A stretch of 7,028 nucleotides of DNA from IDS-8 sp036381215 (GTDB lineage: Bacteria > Pseudomonadota > Gammaproteobacteria > Steroidobacterales > Woeseiaceae), in contig DASVDF010000124.1 of NCBI GenBank assembly GCA_036381215.1, forward strand, positions 1-7,028. The letters are read 5' to 3'. Position numbers and translations under genes: made by a program. Shown here in pieces: positions 1 to 6,740 of the stretch. The notes beneath the pieces were generated by a model that saw only the letters and a program-made list of their open reading frames with translations, did no database searches and was not told the DNA's origin. Each line of letters begins with the position of its first letter. Position 1 is the first letter of the stretch.

Positions 1-133
1 CTCCGAGGACCCGGATGGCCACGAGAACCTGCGCCACATGGTCAAGGGCGTGGTGCCGAGCTTCAACAATCTCGACAGCGAAGAGGACCTGAAGAAGCGC
101 AGCCAGAAGATCTCGATCAAGACGCGCGCCTGA
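1..133 (+). CDS. C-terminal end of an unidentified upstream protein (partial)
   Basis: Read from base 2, the frame is open and ends at the TGA at 131-133, giving 43 residues. The sequence is hydrophilic and charged, includes VVPSFNNLDSEEDLKKRS, and ends in a basic tail (KISIKTRA). Third codon positions are mostly G or C, as in the genes downstream, which supports real coding. There is no membrane segment or motif I can assign to a family, so I give no function. It lies on the same strand as the downstream cluster but is separated from it by 321 bases with its own candidate control elements. It is therefore probably not in the same operon. Confidence 0.7.
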   Translation, partial: SEDPDGHENLRHMVKGVVPSFNNLDSEEDLKKRSQKISIKTRA

Positions 134-301
134 CGGTCGCGCACCGCGATCCGGGCGGCGCCGGCAACCTCGTGGACGCGGGAGCGCGGATACGATCGGG
201 ACCGTCGATGAAGGCGTGGCCGATGCAGACGACGGAACAGGCGGTTTCCGGCCGGTGGTCCCTGTCGAACCGGACCGGATTCGCGCGCCATGGTTTCCGA
301 T

Positions 302-317
302 TGCCGGTGTTCCGGCA
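302..317. other. Short perfect hairpin (6-bp stem, 4-base loop)
   Basis: TGCCGG at 302-307 pairs perfectly with CCGGCA at 312-317 around the loop TGTT. No T-tract follows on either strand, so it does not look like an intrinsic terminator. In GC-rich DNA a stem this short can arise by chance. It could mark the end of the upstream transcript or a structured leader, but nothing in the sequence decides this. Confidence 0.3.
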
Positions 318-382
318 CGAGGCCGCTACGGCATATTCGATCGCGCCGATCCACGGGGCGAGTTCGGCTGAATGGACTCGGG

Positions 383-421
383 CAATGCCCGGACATCTTT
401 GTTCAATGCCTTGATATCTTT
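383..421. repeat. Two imperfect 18-bp direct repeats with a 21-bp period; candidate operator
   Basis: The units are CAATGCCCGGACATCTTT at 383-400 and CAATGCCTTGATATCTTT at 404-421, identical at 15 of 18 positions and separated by GTT. The matches form two blocks, CAATGCC and ATCTTT, with three differences in the middle. The 21-bp period equals two helical turns, so both copies face the same side of the DNA, as expected for paired binding sites of a regulator. The second copy ends 33 bases before the ATG at 455. A weak sigma-70-like pair overlaps them: CGGACA at 390-395 and TATCTT at 415-420, with a 19-base spacer. An operator role is inferred. No regulator gene is visible in the window. Confidence 0.5.
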
Positions 422-443
422 CTCGACAGCGTCCGTGACCCGC

Positions 444-448
444 AGGAG
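444..448 (+). promoter_or_regulatory. Ribosome binding site of the crotonase-fold gene
   Basis: AGGAG lies six bases before the ATG at 455. This fixes the start within a longer open frame that runs back to 290; the upstream part of that frame overlaps the repeat region and shows no family similarity. Confidence 0.8.
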
Positions 449-454
449 TGTGCA

Positions 455-1228
455 ATGACCGACATCAGCTTTTCCAATATCAAGTACAGCACGGAAGGAA
501 AACTCGCCCGGCTGACACTCAATCGTCCGCATGCGCTCAACTCCATGCCGCACGAGATGGTGTCGGAAATGGATGCGGCGTCGCAGCTGCTGCAGAACGA
601 CAAGGAGGTACGCGTCGTCGCCATTACCGGCGCCGGGCGCGCGTTCTCGGCGGGGATCGATCTCAAGGCGCTGTCCCGCGGCGACATCGACGAGTCGTAT
701 CTGGTGCCGTGGGAACGCTTCCTGCATCGGCTCGAGACCATGGACAAGCTGGTCATCTGTCTGCTGCACGGCTATTTCATCGGGGGCGGAATGCAGCTCG
801 CGCTCGCCTGCGACATCCGGGTCGCGACGCCCAGCGTCAAGACCGGCATTCCGGCGGTGAAGGAGGGGTTGATACCGAGCCTCGGTCCCTGGCGGCTCGC
901 GCGCTACGTGGGTCTCGGACGCGCGCGCAAGCTCACGCTGCTCGGCAACCTGATCGATGGCAATGAAGCCTATCAGATCGGACTGGTCGATCATCTCGTC
1001 AAGGAGGAGACGGCGCACGAGGAATTCGAGGCCATCGTCAAGGAATACCTGGATTGCGCCGGCGAGGCCGGCCGGGCCTCGAAGCAGCTGCTGACGCGTG
1101 CCTTCGACTACGGCTTCGAACAGGCGCACGCCTATTATCTCGAGCTCCAGCACGCGGTAATGGCGGGAGACGACCTGAAGGAGGCGAAGGCGGCGTTTCG
1201 CGAAAAGCGCAAGCCCAACTGGAAGTAG
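455..1228 (+). CDS. Enoyl-CoA hydratase/isomerase (crotonase) family protein with atypical active site
   Basis: This is a 257-residue protein, the usual length for a single-domain crotonase. The fold signatures are clear. Residues 59-70 (GAGRAFSAGIDL) form the first oxyanion-hole strand. Residues 106-120 (HGYFIGGGMQLALACD) form the second, with the peptide NH of the GGG segment. The protein ends in the typical FREKRKPNWK. Such proteins act on acyl-CoA thioesters in the cytoplasm as hydratases, isomerases, hydrolases or C-C lyases. From memory of rat mitochondrial enoyl-CoA hydratase, Glu144 aligns with Gln114 here and Glu164 with Ala134. Glu137, in PAVKEGLIP, is the nearest acidic residue. 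Plain hydratase activity is therefore doubtful, and isomerase, hydrolase or ring-opening chemistry are alternatives. It is the first gene of the cluster, 38 bases before the IorA-type gene, so its substrate is probably a CoA ester made by its neighbours (inference). Family is certain; reaction unknown. Confidence 0.94.
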   Translation: MTDISFSNIKYSTEGKLARLTLNRPHALNSMPHEMVSEMDAASQLLQNDKEVRVVAITGAGRAFSAGIDLKALSRGDIDESYLVPWERFLHRLETMDKLVICLLHGYFIGGGMQLALACDIRVATPSVKTGIPAVKEGLIPSLGPWRLARYVGLGRARKLTLLGNLIDGNEAYQIGLVDHLVKEETAHEEFEAIVKEYLDCAGEAGRASKQLLTRAFDYGFEQAHAYYLELQHAVMAGDDLKEAKAAFREKRKPNWK

Positions 1229-1266
1229 GATCCGGCCAAGGGGCGCGCGGTCCGGCCGCAAAAACC

Positions 1267-3411
1267 ATGGTCAGCTCGACGGCACAGCCGTTCGCCGCGG
1301 ACGCGCGCCTGCTCCGGCTCGGCGACGGGGAAATTTTCCATGGCGAGGGAATAATGGCCGTGGCCAAGGGGCTGCTGCAGGCCGGCGTCGGCCACGTGGC
1401 GGGATACCAGGGGGCGCCGGTGTCCCACCTGATGGATGTCTTCGCGAGCGCGGGCGAGATCCTCGACGAGCTGGGCGTCAATTTCGAGTTCAGCGCCAGC
1501 GAAGCGGGCGCGGCCGCGAGTCTCAGCGCCTCGATCAATTACCCCGTGCGCACGGCCGCGATCTGGAAGTCACCCGTGGGAACGAACGTTGCGTCCGATG
1601 CGCTCTCGAACCTCGCCTCGGCCGGCGTCACCGGCGGCGCGCTGATCGTGCTCGGGGAAGACTACGGCGAAGGCTCGAGCGCGATTCAGGAGCGTACCCA
1701 CGCCTTCGCCCAGAAGTCGCAGATATGGCTGCTCGACCCCCGTCCCGATCTCAATACCTTGGTCGAGATGATCGAGCACGGCTTCGGGCTGTCCGAGTTC
1801 AGCGGCTCGCCGGTGATGCTGGAGCTGCGCGTGCGCCTGTGTCATCTGCACGGCCGGTTCATCTGCAAGAACAACCGGCGTCCGGCATATTCCCGACATC
1901 AGCGGCTGGCGGCGCCGCGCTTCGACTACGCCCATGTCACGATGCCGCCGTCGACCTACGCCCAGGAGCGGGAAAAGATAACGCGCCGATGGCCGCGGGC
2001 GATCGAGTACATCCGGGCGCACCGGCTGAACGAGCTGGTTCCCGGCGAGCGCGATGACGTCGGTTTCATCGTCCAGGGCGGCCTGTACAACGGCTTGCTG
2101 CGCGCGCTGCAGCTGCTCGGCCTCGCCGCGGTCGATGGCCGAGCCAGTTTCCCGGTGTACGTGATGAACGTGACCTATCCGCTGGTTCCCGCGGAAATCG
2201 AGGCATTCTGCAGCGGCAAGCGCGCCGTGCTCGTGATCGAGGAGGGGCAGCCGAGCTACATCGAAGACGGACTCCATGCGGTGCTGCGCAAGGCGGGCAT
2301 CGCCACGCGGGTCGCCGGCGAAGCGTTCCTGCCGCAGGCGGGCGAGTTGACCGGCGAGACCCTGCTCCAGGGGGTCGCCCGCTTCGTTCGAGAGGTCGGC
2401 CCGCGCGGCGTCGACGTCGAATCGGTGGCTCGCGCGGCTGCCGTTCTGCTCGAGCCAAAGAGGACGGCAGGCGCTCTGCTGAAGCGTCCGGTTCCCGCGC
2501 GGCCCCCGACGTTCTGCACCGGATGTCCGGAGCGGCCGGTGTTCACCGCCCTGAAGCTGCTGCAGAAGGAGATGGGCCCGCTGCACCTGTGCGCGGATAT
2601 CGGTTGTCACACGTTCTCGGTGCTCCCTCCGTTCAATATCGGCAACAGCATTCTGGGATACGGACTGGGACTGGCGAGTTCTACCTCCGTTTCGCCGCTG
2701 CTCGACAAGCGCGTCGTGAGCGTGATGGGCGACGGCGGCTTCTGGCACAACGGACTGACCAGCGGCATCGCCAGCTCGGTGTTCAACAAAAGCGACGGCA
2801 TACTCGTGATAATGAAGAACGGGTATACCGCCGCAACGGGGGCGCAGCGCCTCCCGTCCGCGATCGCAGACACTCCACCCCGACCGGCCCTCAGCATCGA
2901 ACGTACGCTGAGAGCAATGGGCATTCGCTGGCTGCGCAGAGTGCGGACCTACGATATCGCGCGCATGGTCCGGACCATGCGCCAGGCGCACAGATCCTCG
3001 GCCACGGGACTGAAAGTCATCGTGGCGGAGGGCGAGTGTCAGCTCGAACGGCAGCGGCGCGTGCGCCCCGGCAACGCCGGGCGGATGGCGGCCGGGAAGC
3101 GCGTGGCGCTCGCGCGCTACGGCGTGGACGACCGCCTTTGCACGGGCGATCGCTCGTGCATCCGGCTGTCCGGCTGTCCCTCGCTCACGGTCAAGGCGAA
3201 TCCGGATCCCTTGCGGCTCGAGCCGGTCGCGACCGTGAACCACGAGTGCGTCGGCTGCGGCGTCTGCGGCGAAGTGGCCCACGCGGCCGTTCTGTGTCCT
3301 TCCTTCCACCGGGTGGAGCTGGTTCATAACCCGAATCCGTGGGACCGCGTGCGTTATCGTATCGGGCGCTGGCTGGTCGAACGATTCGCGCCGATGCCGA
3401 CGGGAACATGA
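1267..3411 (+). CDS. iorA: Indolepyruvate:ferredoxin oxidoreductase-type alpha subunit (TPP and Fe-S)
   Basis: This 714-residue protein matches the IorA layout. Residues 24-200 are an N-terminal 2-oxoacid:ferredoxin oxidoreductase domain, with GEGIMAVAKGLLQAGVG and a likely cofactor-activating Glu79 in SASEAGAAA. Residues 262-345 are a second PFOR-like domain (FIVQGGLYNG, VLVIEEGQPSYIEDG). The TPP-binding domain covers about 416-590, with FCTGCPERP, a GDG at 488-490 and KNG at 517-519. A ferredoxin-like tail covers 620-690. The family decarboxylates 2-oxoacids, typically arylpyruvates, to acyl-CoA and reduces ferredoxin. In the tail, the first motif has Cys625, Asp628, Cys631 and Cys637, with Asp at the second Cys position. 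The second has Cys661, Cys664, Cys667 and a distant Cys677. The ATG at 1267 is chosen because it follows the previous gene and keeps the conserved N-terminus. It has no good ribosome binding site (AAGGGG at 1238-1243 is 23 bases away). Met30, at 1354, has GAGGGA before it but would cut off the conserved GEG segment. The gene's TGA overlaps the next ATG. Substrate unknown. Confidence 0.93.
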   Translation: MVSSTAQPFAADARLLRLGDGEIFHGEGIMAVAKGLLQAGVGHVAGYQGAPVSHLMDVFASAGEILDELGVNFEFSASEAGAAASLSASINYPVRTAAIWKSPVGTNVASDALSNLASAGVTGGALIVLGEDYGEGSSAIQERTHAFAQKSQIWLLDPRPDLNTLVEMIEHGFGLSEFSGSPVMLELRVRLCHLHGRFICKNNRRPAYSRHQRLAAPRFDYAHVTMPPSTYAQEREKITRRWPRAIEYIRAHRLNELVPGERDDVGFIVQGGLYNGLLRALQLLGLAAVDGRASFPVYVMNVTYPLVPAEIEAFCSGKRAVLVIEEGQPSYIEDGLHAVLRKAGIATRVAGEAFLPQAGELTGETLLQGVARFVREVGPRGVDVESVARAAAVLLEPKRTAGALLKRPVPARPPTFCTGCPERPVFTALKLLQKEMGPLHLCADIGCHTFSVLPPFNIGNSILGYGLGLASSTSVSPLLDKRVVSVMGDGGFWHNGLTSGIASSVFNKSDGILVIMKNGYTAATGAQRLPSAIADTPPRPALSIERTLRAMGIRWLRRVRTYDIARMVRTMRQAHRSSATGLKVIVAEGECQLERQRRVRPGNAGRMAAGKRVALARYGVDDRLCTGDRSCIRLSGCPSLTVKANPDPLRLEPVATVNHECVGCGVCGEVAHAAVLCPSFHRVELVHNPNPWDRVRYRIGRWLVERFAPMPTGT

Positions 3412-4955
3412 CGGCGCGCCTGCCGACGTCGATTCTGCTGTGCGCTCTCGGTGGAGAGGGCGGCGCCTCGATCACGCGATGGATAGCGCAGGCGGCCGAG
3501 CTCGAAGCGTACTTCGTGCAGACCACGTCGATACCGGGCGTTGCCCAGCGCACGGGGGCCACGACCTACTACATCGAGATGATGCCGTCGCGCGACTGCC
3601 GCACGCCGCCGGTTATGGCTCTGGCACCGACTCCCGGCGCGGTGGATTACGTGCTCGCCACCGAGCTGGTGGAAGTTGCCAGGGCCTTGCAGTCGGGTTA
3701 CATCTCGCCCGACCGCACCATGCTGGTGGCATCGAGCCATCGCGTCTACACGGTGGCAGAGAAGGGCGCCATGGGCGATGGCCGCCTCGACACCGTGCCG
3801 CTCGAACAGGCGATCGAAAAGCTGGCCCGGCGGGCGGTCCTGTTCGACATGTCGGCGCTCGCGGCCAGCCATCGGGTCCCCGTAACCATGGTGCTTCTCG
3901 GCGCCGCGGCGCGCTTTCTGCCGCTTTCGCGTGAGGCATTGGAGACCGTGGTGGCGCGCGCGCTTCCGGGCGAGGCGTCGCTGCGTGCCTTTGCGGCCGG
4001 CTGGGACGCGGCGGTCCCCGATCCTGCGGGCACGCGAGCTTGGCCCGACGCGCCGGGCGCGGCAGACGCCCGGATCGCCTCGTTCAACCTCAAGGATTTC
4101 CCGGCCGCGGCACAGCCGATTCTGCAGCGCGGGTTGGCGCGCCTGCTCGATTACCAGGACGCGGAGTACGCGGAGCTCTATCTCGAGCGAGTGAGGCCGA
4201 TTGCCGCGCTCGATCGCCGCCTGGGCGGGGAGCACGACGGTTTTCGCCTGACGGTGGAAACCGCGCGCCATGCAGCCTTGTGGATGAGCTACGAAGACGT
4301 CATTCGCGTGGCCGATCTGAAGACGCGACGGGATCGCCTCGAGCAGGTGAGCCGGGAAGCCGGTGCGGGAGAAAATCAGCCGATCAGAATCATCGAGTAC
4401 CTGAAGCCCGGCGTAGAAGAGCTTTGCTCGATACTGCCCGGCTGGCTGGCGTCTCCGATCCTGGCTTTTTGCCGGCGCCGCGGTCTGACGCAGCGGCTCA
4501 ATGTCGGCCTGCGTATCAGCAGCAACGAGTTCCCCGGTTTTCTCGTTTTCCGGGCGCTGGCGGCGTTGCGCCGGTTTCGCCGGCGCATGTCTCGTTTTCA
4601 GGAGGAGCAACGGGCTATCGAGAACTGGCTCGCCGCGGTCCAGGCAGCGAGCGCGCGCGACCGGGAACTGGGCTGCGCAATCGCCGAATGCGCGGGCCTG
4701 GTGAAGGGCTACGGTGAAACCCGTCAACGCGGCGCGGCCAGTTTCGAGCGGATTCTGAAGTTCTACCAACTGGGACACCGCGCCGGGTGGGATAGCCTTC
4801 AGCTCGGGCGGGTGGTACGGGCGGCGCGCGCCGCGGCGCTCGAGGACGCCGAGGGAGCGTCGCTCGCGCGCGTGCTCGACGAGGGGCGGGCGCTTTTCGG
4901 CCAGGCGCGCACGGCGCGGCCCGGGGAACCGACGCTGGAGGAAAAGACGGCATGA
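3408..4955 (+). CDS. iorB: Indolepyruvate oxidoreductase-type beta subunit with long C-terminal extension
   Basis: This is a 515-residue partner of the alpha subunit. Residues 8-190 form the gamma-type domain of 2-oxoacid:ferredoxin oxidoreductases: a glycine-rich loop LGGEGG at 14-19 and the family segment SIPGVAQRTGATTYYIEM at 41-58. Ordinary IorB proteins end soon after this domain, at about 200 residues. Here some 300 further residues follow (about 225-500), rich in Arg, Ala and Leu and probably helical, with LVKGYGETRQRG at 431-442. This resembles the uncharacterised C-terminal domain I associate with large fused indolepyruvate oxidoreductases (DUF6537); that assignment is from memory. 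No cysteine cluster or membrane segment is visible. The start overlaps the stop of the alpha gene (ATGA at 3408-3411) with only a weak GGGA just upstream, so translation probably depends on coupling, which would favour a balanced complex. Its own stop overlaps the next start in the same way. Confidence 0.92.
   Translation: MTARLPTSILLCALGGEGGASITRWIAQAAELEAYFVQTTSIPGVAQRTGATTYYIEMMPSRDCRTPPVMALAPTPGAVDYVLATELVEVARALQSGYISPDRTMLVASSHRVYTVAEKGAMGDGRLDTVPLEQAIEKLARRAVLFDMSALAASHRVPVTMVLLGAAARFLPLSREALETVVARALPGEASLRAFAAGWDAAVPDPAGTRAWPDAPGAADARIASFNLKDFPAAAQPILQRGLARLLDYQDAEYAELYLERVRPIAALDRRLGGEHDGFRLTVETARHAALWMSYEDVIRVADLKTRRDRLEQVSREAGAGENQPIRIIEYLKPGVEELCSILPGWLASPILAFCRRRGLTQRLNVGLRISSNEFPGFLVFRALAALRRFRRRMSRFQEEQRAIENWLAAVQAASARDRELGCAIAECAGLVKGYGETRQRGAASFERILKFYQLGHRAGWDSLQLGRVVRAARAAALEDAEGASLARVLDEGRALFGQARTARPGEPTLEEKTA
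4937..4942 (+). promoter_or_regulatory. Ribosome binding site of the acyl-CoA synthetase gene
   Basis: GGAGGA lies nine bases before the ATG at 4952, inside the end of the beta-subunit gene. Together with the ATGA overlap at 4952-4955 it supports this start and coupled translation, while also allowing independent initiation. Confidence 0.75.
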
Positions 4956-6481
4956 AAAGCGATTTGGCGACCTGGCTCGAGACCTGGGCGGGCTGCGGGC
5001 CCGCGCGCACCGCGCTGCACTTCGAGGGAACGGATATCTCCTACAAGGCGCTGCGGGATCGGGTCGAGTTTCTGAGCCGCCGGCTGGCAGGCGCAGCCGC
5101 GCCCGGCGAGCGGATCGGGTACCTGGGGAGCAATCATCCGGACGTGATCGCGCTCACCTTTGCCTGCGCCCGTAGCGCGACCATCCTGGTACCGCTCAAC
5201 TATCGCCTGGCGGCGCCGGAGATACGTACGATCCTGGAAGACTGCTGCCCGCGACTCCTGCTGGTCGCGCCCGAATTCGCGGAAATGGGGGACGCCATCG
5301 CGGCGGGAACCGATACGGAGGTGATCCACCTGCGCTCTTCCGACGGCCCCTGGTTCACGCTTTCCGTCCCGACCGTGCGCGCGTCACCCGCCGCGGCCCC
5401 GAGTGCCCAGACTCTCGACCGCCCACTGCTGCTGATGTACACCTCGGGCACCACGGGGGCCCCCAAGGGGGCGGTTCTGACGCAGGAAGGCATGCTCTGG
5501 AACGCGCGCAACGCCGTCGACGGCCACGAAATGACGGCGTCGGACAACGTACTCACGAATCTGCCCCTGTTCCACGTCGGCGGCCTTGCGATTCAGACGC
5601 TCCCGGCGCTGTACCTCGGGGCCACGGTGACCCTGCAGTCACGCTTCGATCCGGAGCTCGCTCTGCGCGAGATCGCCGCGCGCCGCGTGACAATCACGCT
5701 GGCCGTGGCGACCATGATGCGCGCGATGCTGGAGCATCCCGCGTGGAAAACCACCGATCTTTCATCGTTGCGCGTCGTCATGACCGGCGCATCCATTATT
5801 CCGGACTCGCTGCTCCAGGCGTACCTGGAGCGCGGCGTCATCGCATCCCAGGTGTTCGGCGCGACGGAAATGGGGCCGATCGGCGCCTGTCTGCGCCCGA
5901 GCGATGCCGTGCGCAAGCTCGGATCCGTCGGCTCGCCGGCGGTTCACCGGGAGCTTCGTATCGTCGACAGCGACGGCGTCGCGCTGGCGCCCGGCCTGGA
6001 GGGTGAAATCATCGTACGCGGCCCGGGTCTCATGGCCGGCTACTGGAACAATCCGGCGGCGACTGCCTCGGCGCTGCAGGAGGGGTGGTTCCATACGGGC
6101 GACATGGGGCGATGCGACGAGGAAGGGTTCTACTATATCGTCGGCCGGAAGAAGGAGATGATCAATTCCGGGGGCGAGAAAATATACCCCGCGGAAATCG
6201 AAAACGTGCTTTCCGACTGTCCCGACATCGTCGAGGCCGCCGTGGTCGGGCGCCCCGACCCGCGCTGGGGAGAGGTGCCGGTGGCATTCGTCGTAGCGTC
6301 GCCGGGCTGCGAGATATCCGCGGACGAGCTGCGCTCGAGATTGAACGGCAGTATCGCCCGCTACAAGCTTCCGCGCGACTATATCTTTCTCGATGCGCTG
6401 CCAAGGAACGCATTGGGCAAAATCGTGCGCAGTGAGCTGCGCGATCGGGCGCGTAGGGGTGCGAAACTCACTTCGCGGTAG
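4952..6481 (+). CDS. AMP-forming acyl-CoA synthetase (acid:CoA ligase)
   Basis: This is a 509-residue member of the ANL adenylate-forming superfamily, at its usual length. It converts a carboxylic acid, ATP and CoA to an acyl-CoA, AMP and pyrophosphate. The core motifs are all present: the phosphate-binding loop YTSGTTGAPKG at 163-173; the adenine-site motif GATEMG at 303-308; GWFHTGDMG at 378-386, with the ribose-binding Asp; the hinge and C-terminal domain motif GRKKEMINSGGEKIYPAEIE at 398-417; and the catalytic lysine Lys490 in PRNALGKIVRSEL. No signal peptide or membrane segment is evident. The sequence has the feel of the medium-chain or cyclic-acid ligases (FadD3-like) rather than acetyl-CoA synthetase, but specificity cannot be read from it. 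Its start overlaps the beta-subunit stop, so it belongs to the same operon. It may activate a free acid entering the pathway, or re-activate a hydrolysed product of the oxidoreductase. The TAG at 6479-6481 is followed by a further open frame in the same phase (see findings). Confidence 0.95.
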   Translation: MKSDLATWLETWAGCGPARTALHFEGTDISYKALRDRVEFLSRRLAGAAAPGERIGYLGSNHPDVIALTFACARSATILVPLNYRLAAPEIRTILEDCCPRLLLVAPEFAEMGDAIAAGTDTEVIHLRSSDGPWFTLSVPTVRASPAAAPSAQTLDRPLLLMYTSGTTGAPKGAVLTQEGMLWNARNAVDGHEMTASDNVLTNLPLFHVGGLAIQTLPALYLGATVTLQSRFDPELALREIAARRVTITLAVATMMRAMLEHPAWKTTDLSSLRVVMTGASIIPDSLLQAYLERGVIASQVFGATEMGPIGACLRPSDAVRKLGSVGSPAVHRELRIVDSDGVALAPGLEGEIIVRGPGLMAGYWNNPAATASALQEGWFHTGDMGRCDEEGFYYIVGRKKEMINSGGEKIYPAEIENVLSDCPDIVEAAVVGRPDPRWGEVPVAFVVASPGCEISADELRSRLNGSIARYKLPRDYIFLDALPRNALGKIVRSELRDRARRGAKLTSR

Positions 6482-6484
6482 GCG

Positions 6485-6544
6485 GACCCGCGCGTCGATC
6501 GGCCGCTGACGCGTACCGAGCCGTATCCCGCGCGGCCGCGGGTC
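6485..6544. repeat. Inverted repeats just after the synthetase stop
   Basis: GACCCGCG at 6485-6492 is the exact reverse complement of CGCGGGTC at 6537-6544. The right arm can alternatively pair locally, as CCCGCG at 6527-6532 with CGCGGG at 6537-6542 around a CGGC loop. The two pairings are mutually exclusive. No T-tract follows, so this is not a classical intrinsic terminator. It could protect the 3' end of the operon transcript or help factor-dependent termination, but chance is possible in such GC-rich DNA. Confidence 0.35.
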
Positions 6545-6677
6545 GACGTTCGCCACCCGCCGGGCGAGGAGCGCCAGTATCGCCGTCTCAACATCGATGC
6601 ATGGCGCTTCCGGCCGACGCCGGACGATCGGAAGCATGGTCGAACGCCTCCCGGCCCGGTTCGAAAAGAGGCACACC

Positions 6678-6740
6678 CGGGGCGCGGCCGGCCCCGTCCT
6701 CGGGTTGCCCCGACCCGGGCGCGACGCCGCCGCCCCGGCG
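6678..6740. other. Cluster of three short GC-rich hairpins
   Basis: Three consecutive stems lie in 63 bases: CGGGGC at 6678-6683 with GCCCCG at 6691-6696 (7-base loop); CGGGT at 6701-6705 with ACCCG at 6713-6717 (7-base loop); and CGCCG at 6728-6732 with CGGCG at 6736-6740 (3-base loop). The sequence after the last stem is only mildly T-rich (CTTGTTT at 6747-6753). It may form the structured end of the operon transcript, but it does not meet the pattern of a strong intrinsic terminator. Confidence 0.3.

Larger units (their letters stand above)
134..454. other. Intergenic region upstream of the oxidoreductase cluster
   Basis: These 321 bases separate the upstream gene from the enoyl-CoA hydratase-like gene. 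Short open frames exist on both strands, but they lack a ribosome binding site and a coding-like third-position bias. One + strand frame, ending at the TGA at 369-371, is open for about 90 codons but has no good start and only about 60% G/C at third positions by eye. I regard the region as non-coding. It contains a hairpin at 302-317 and the tandem repeat at 383-421, both listed separately. It probably holds the promoter of the cluster. Confidence 0.6.

Noticed and set aside
201..371. Plus-strand open frame ending at 369-371, with an acidic Pro- and Gly-containing translation
   Set aside because: There is no ATG and no ribosome binding site, and third-position G/C is only about 60%, no higher than the background.
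290..454. Upstream extension of the crotonase-fold open frame to the ATG at 290
   Set aside because: The extension has no ribosome binding site, runs through the tandem repeat, and is unlike the family. The ATG at 455 has AGGAG at ideal spacing and gives the normal length.
117..455. Minus-strand open frame of 112 codons in the upstream intergenic region
   Set aside because: It has no convincing ribosome binding site or family similarity, overlaps the end of the upstream gene and covers the tandem repeat.
1054..1266. Upstream extension of the alpha-subunit open frame
   Set aside because: It lies inside the coding sequence of the crotonase-fold gene in another frame, and its Arg- and Gly-rich translation is a shadow. 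The conserved domain begins after the ATG at 1267.
1570..3327. Long minus-strand open frame opposite the alpha-subunit gene
   Set aside because: It is the antisense of a strongly conserved gene. Its His-, Arg- and Ala-rich translation has no recognisable domain, a usual artefact in GC-rich DNA.
3354..4778. Long minus-strand open frame opposite the beta-subunit gene
   Set aside because: Antisense shadow of a recognised gene, with an Arg- and Gln-rich composition and no domain.
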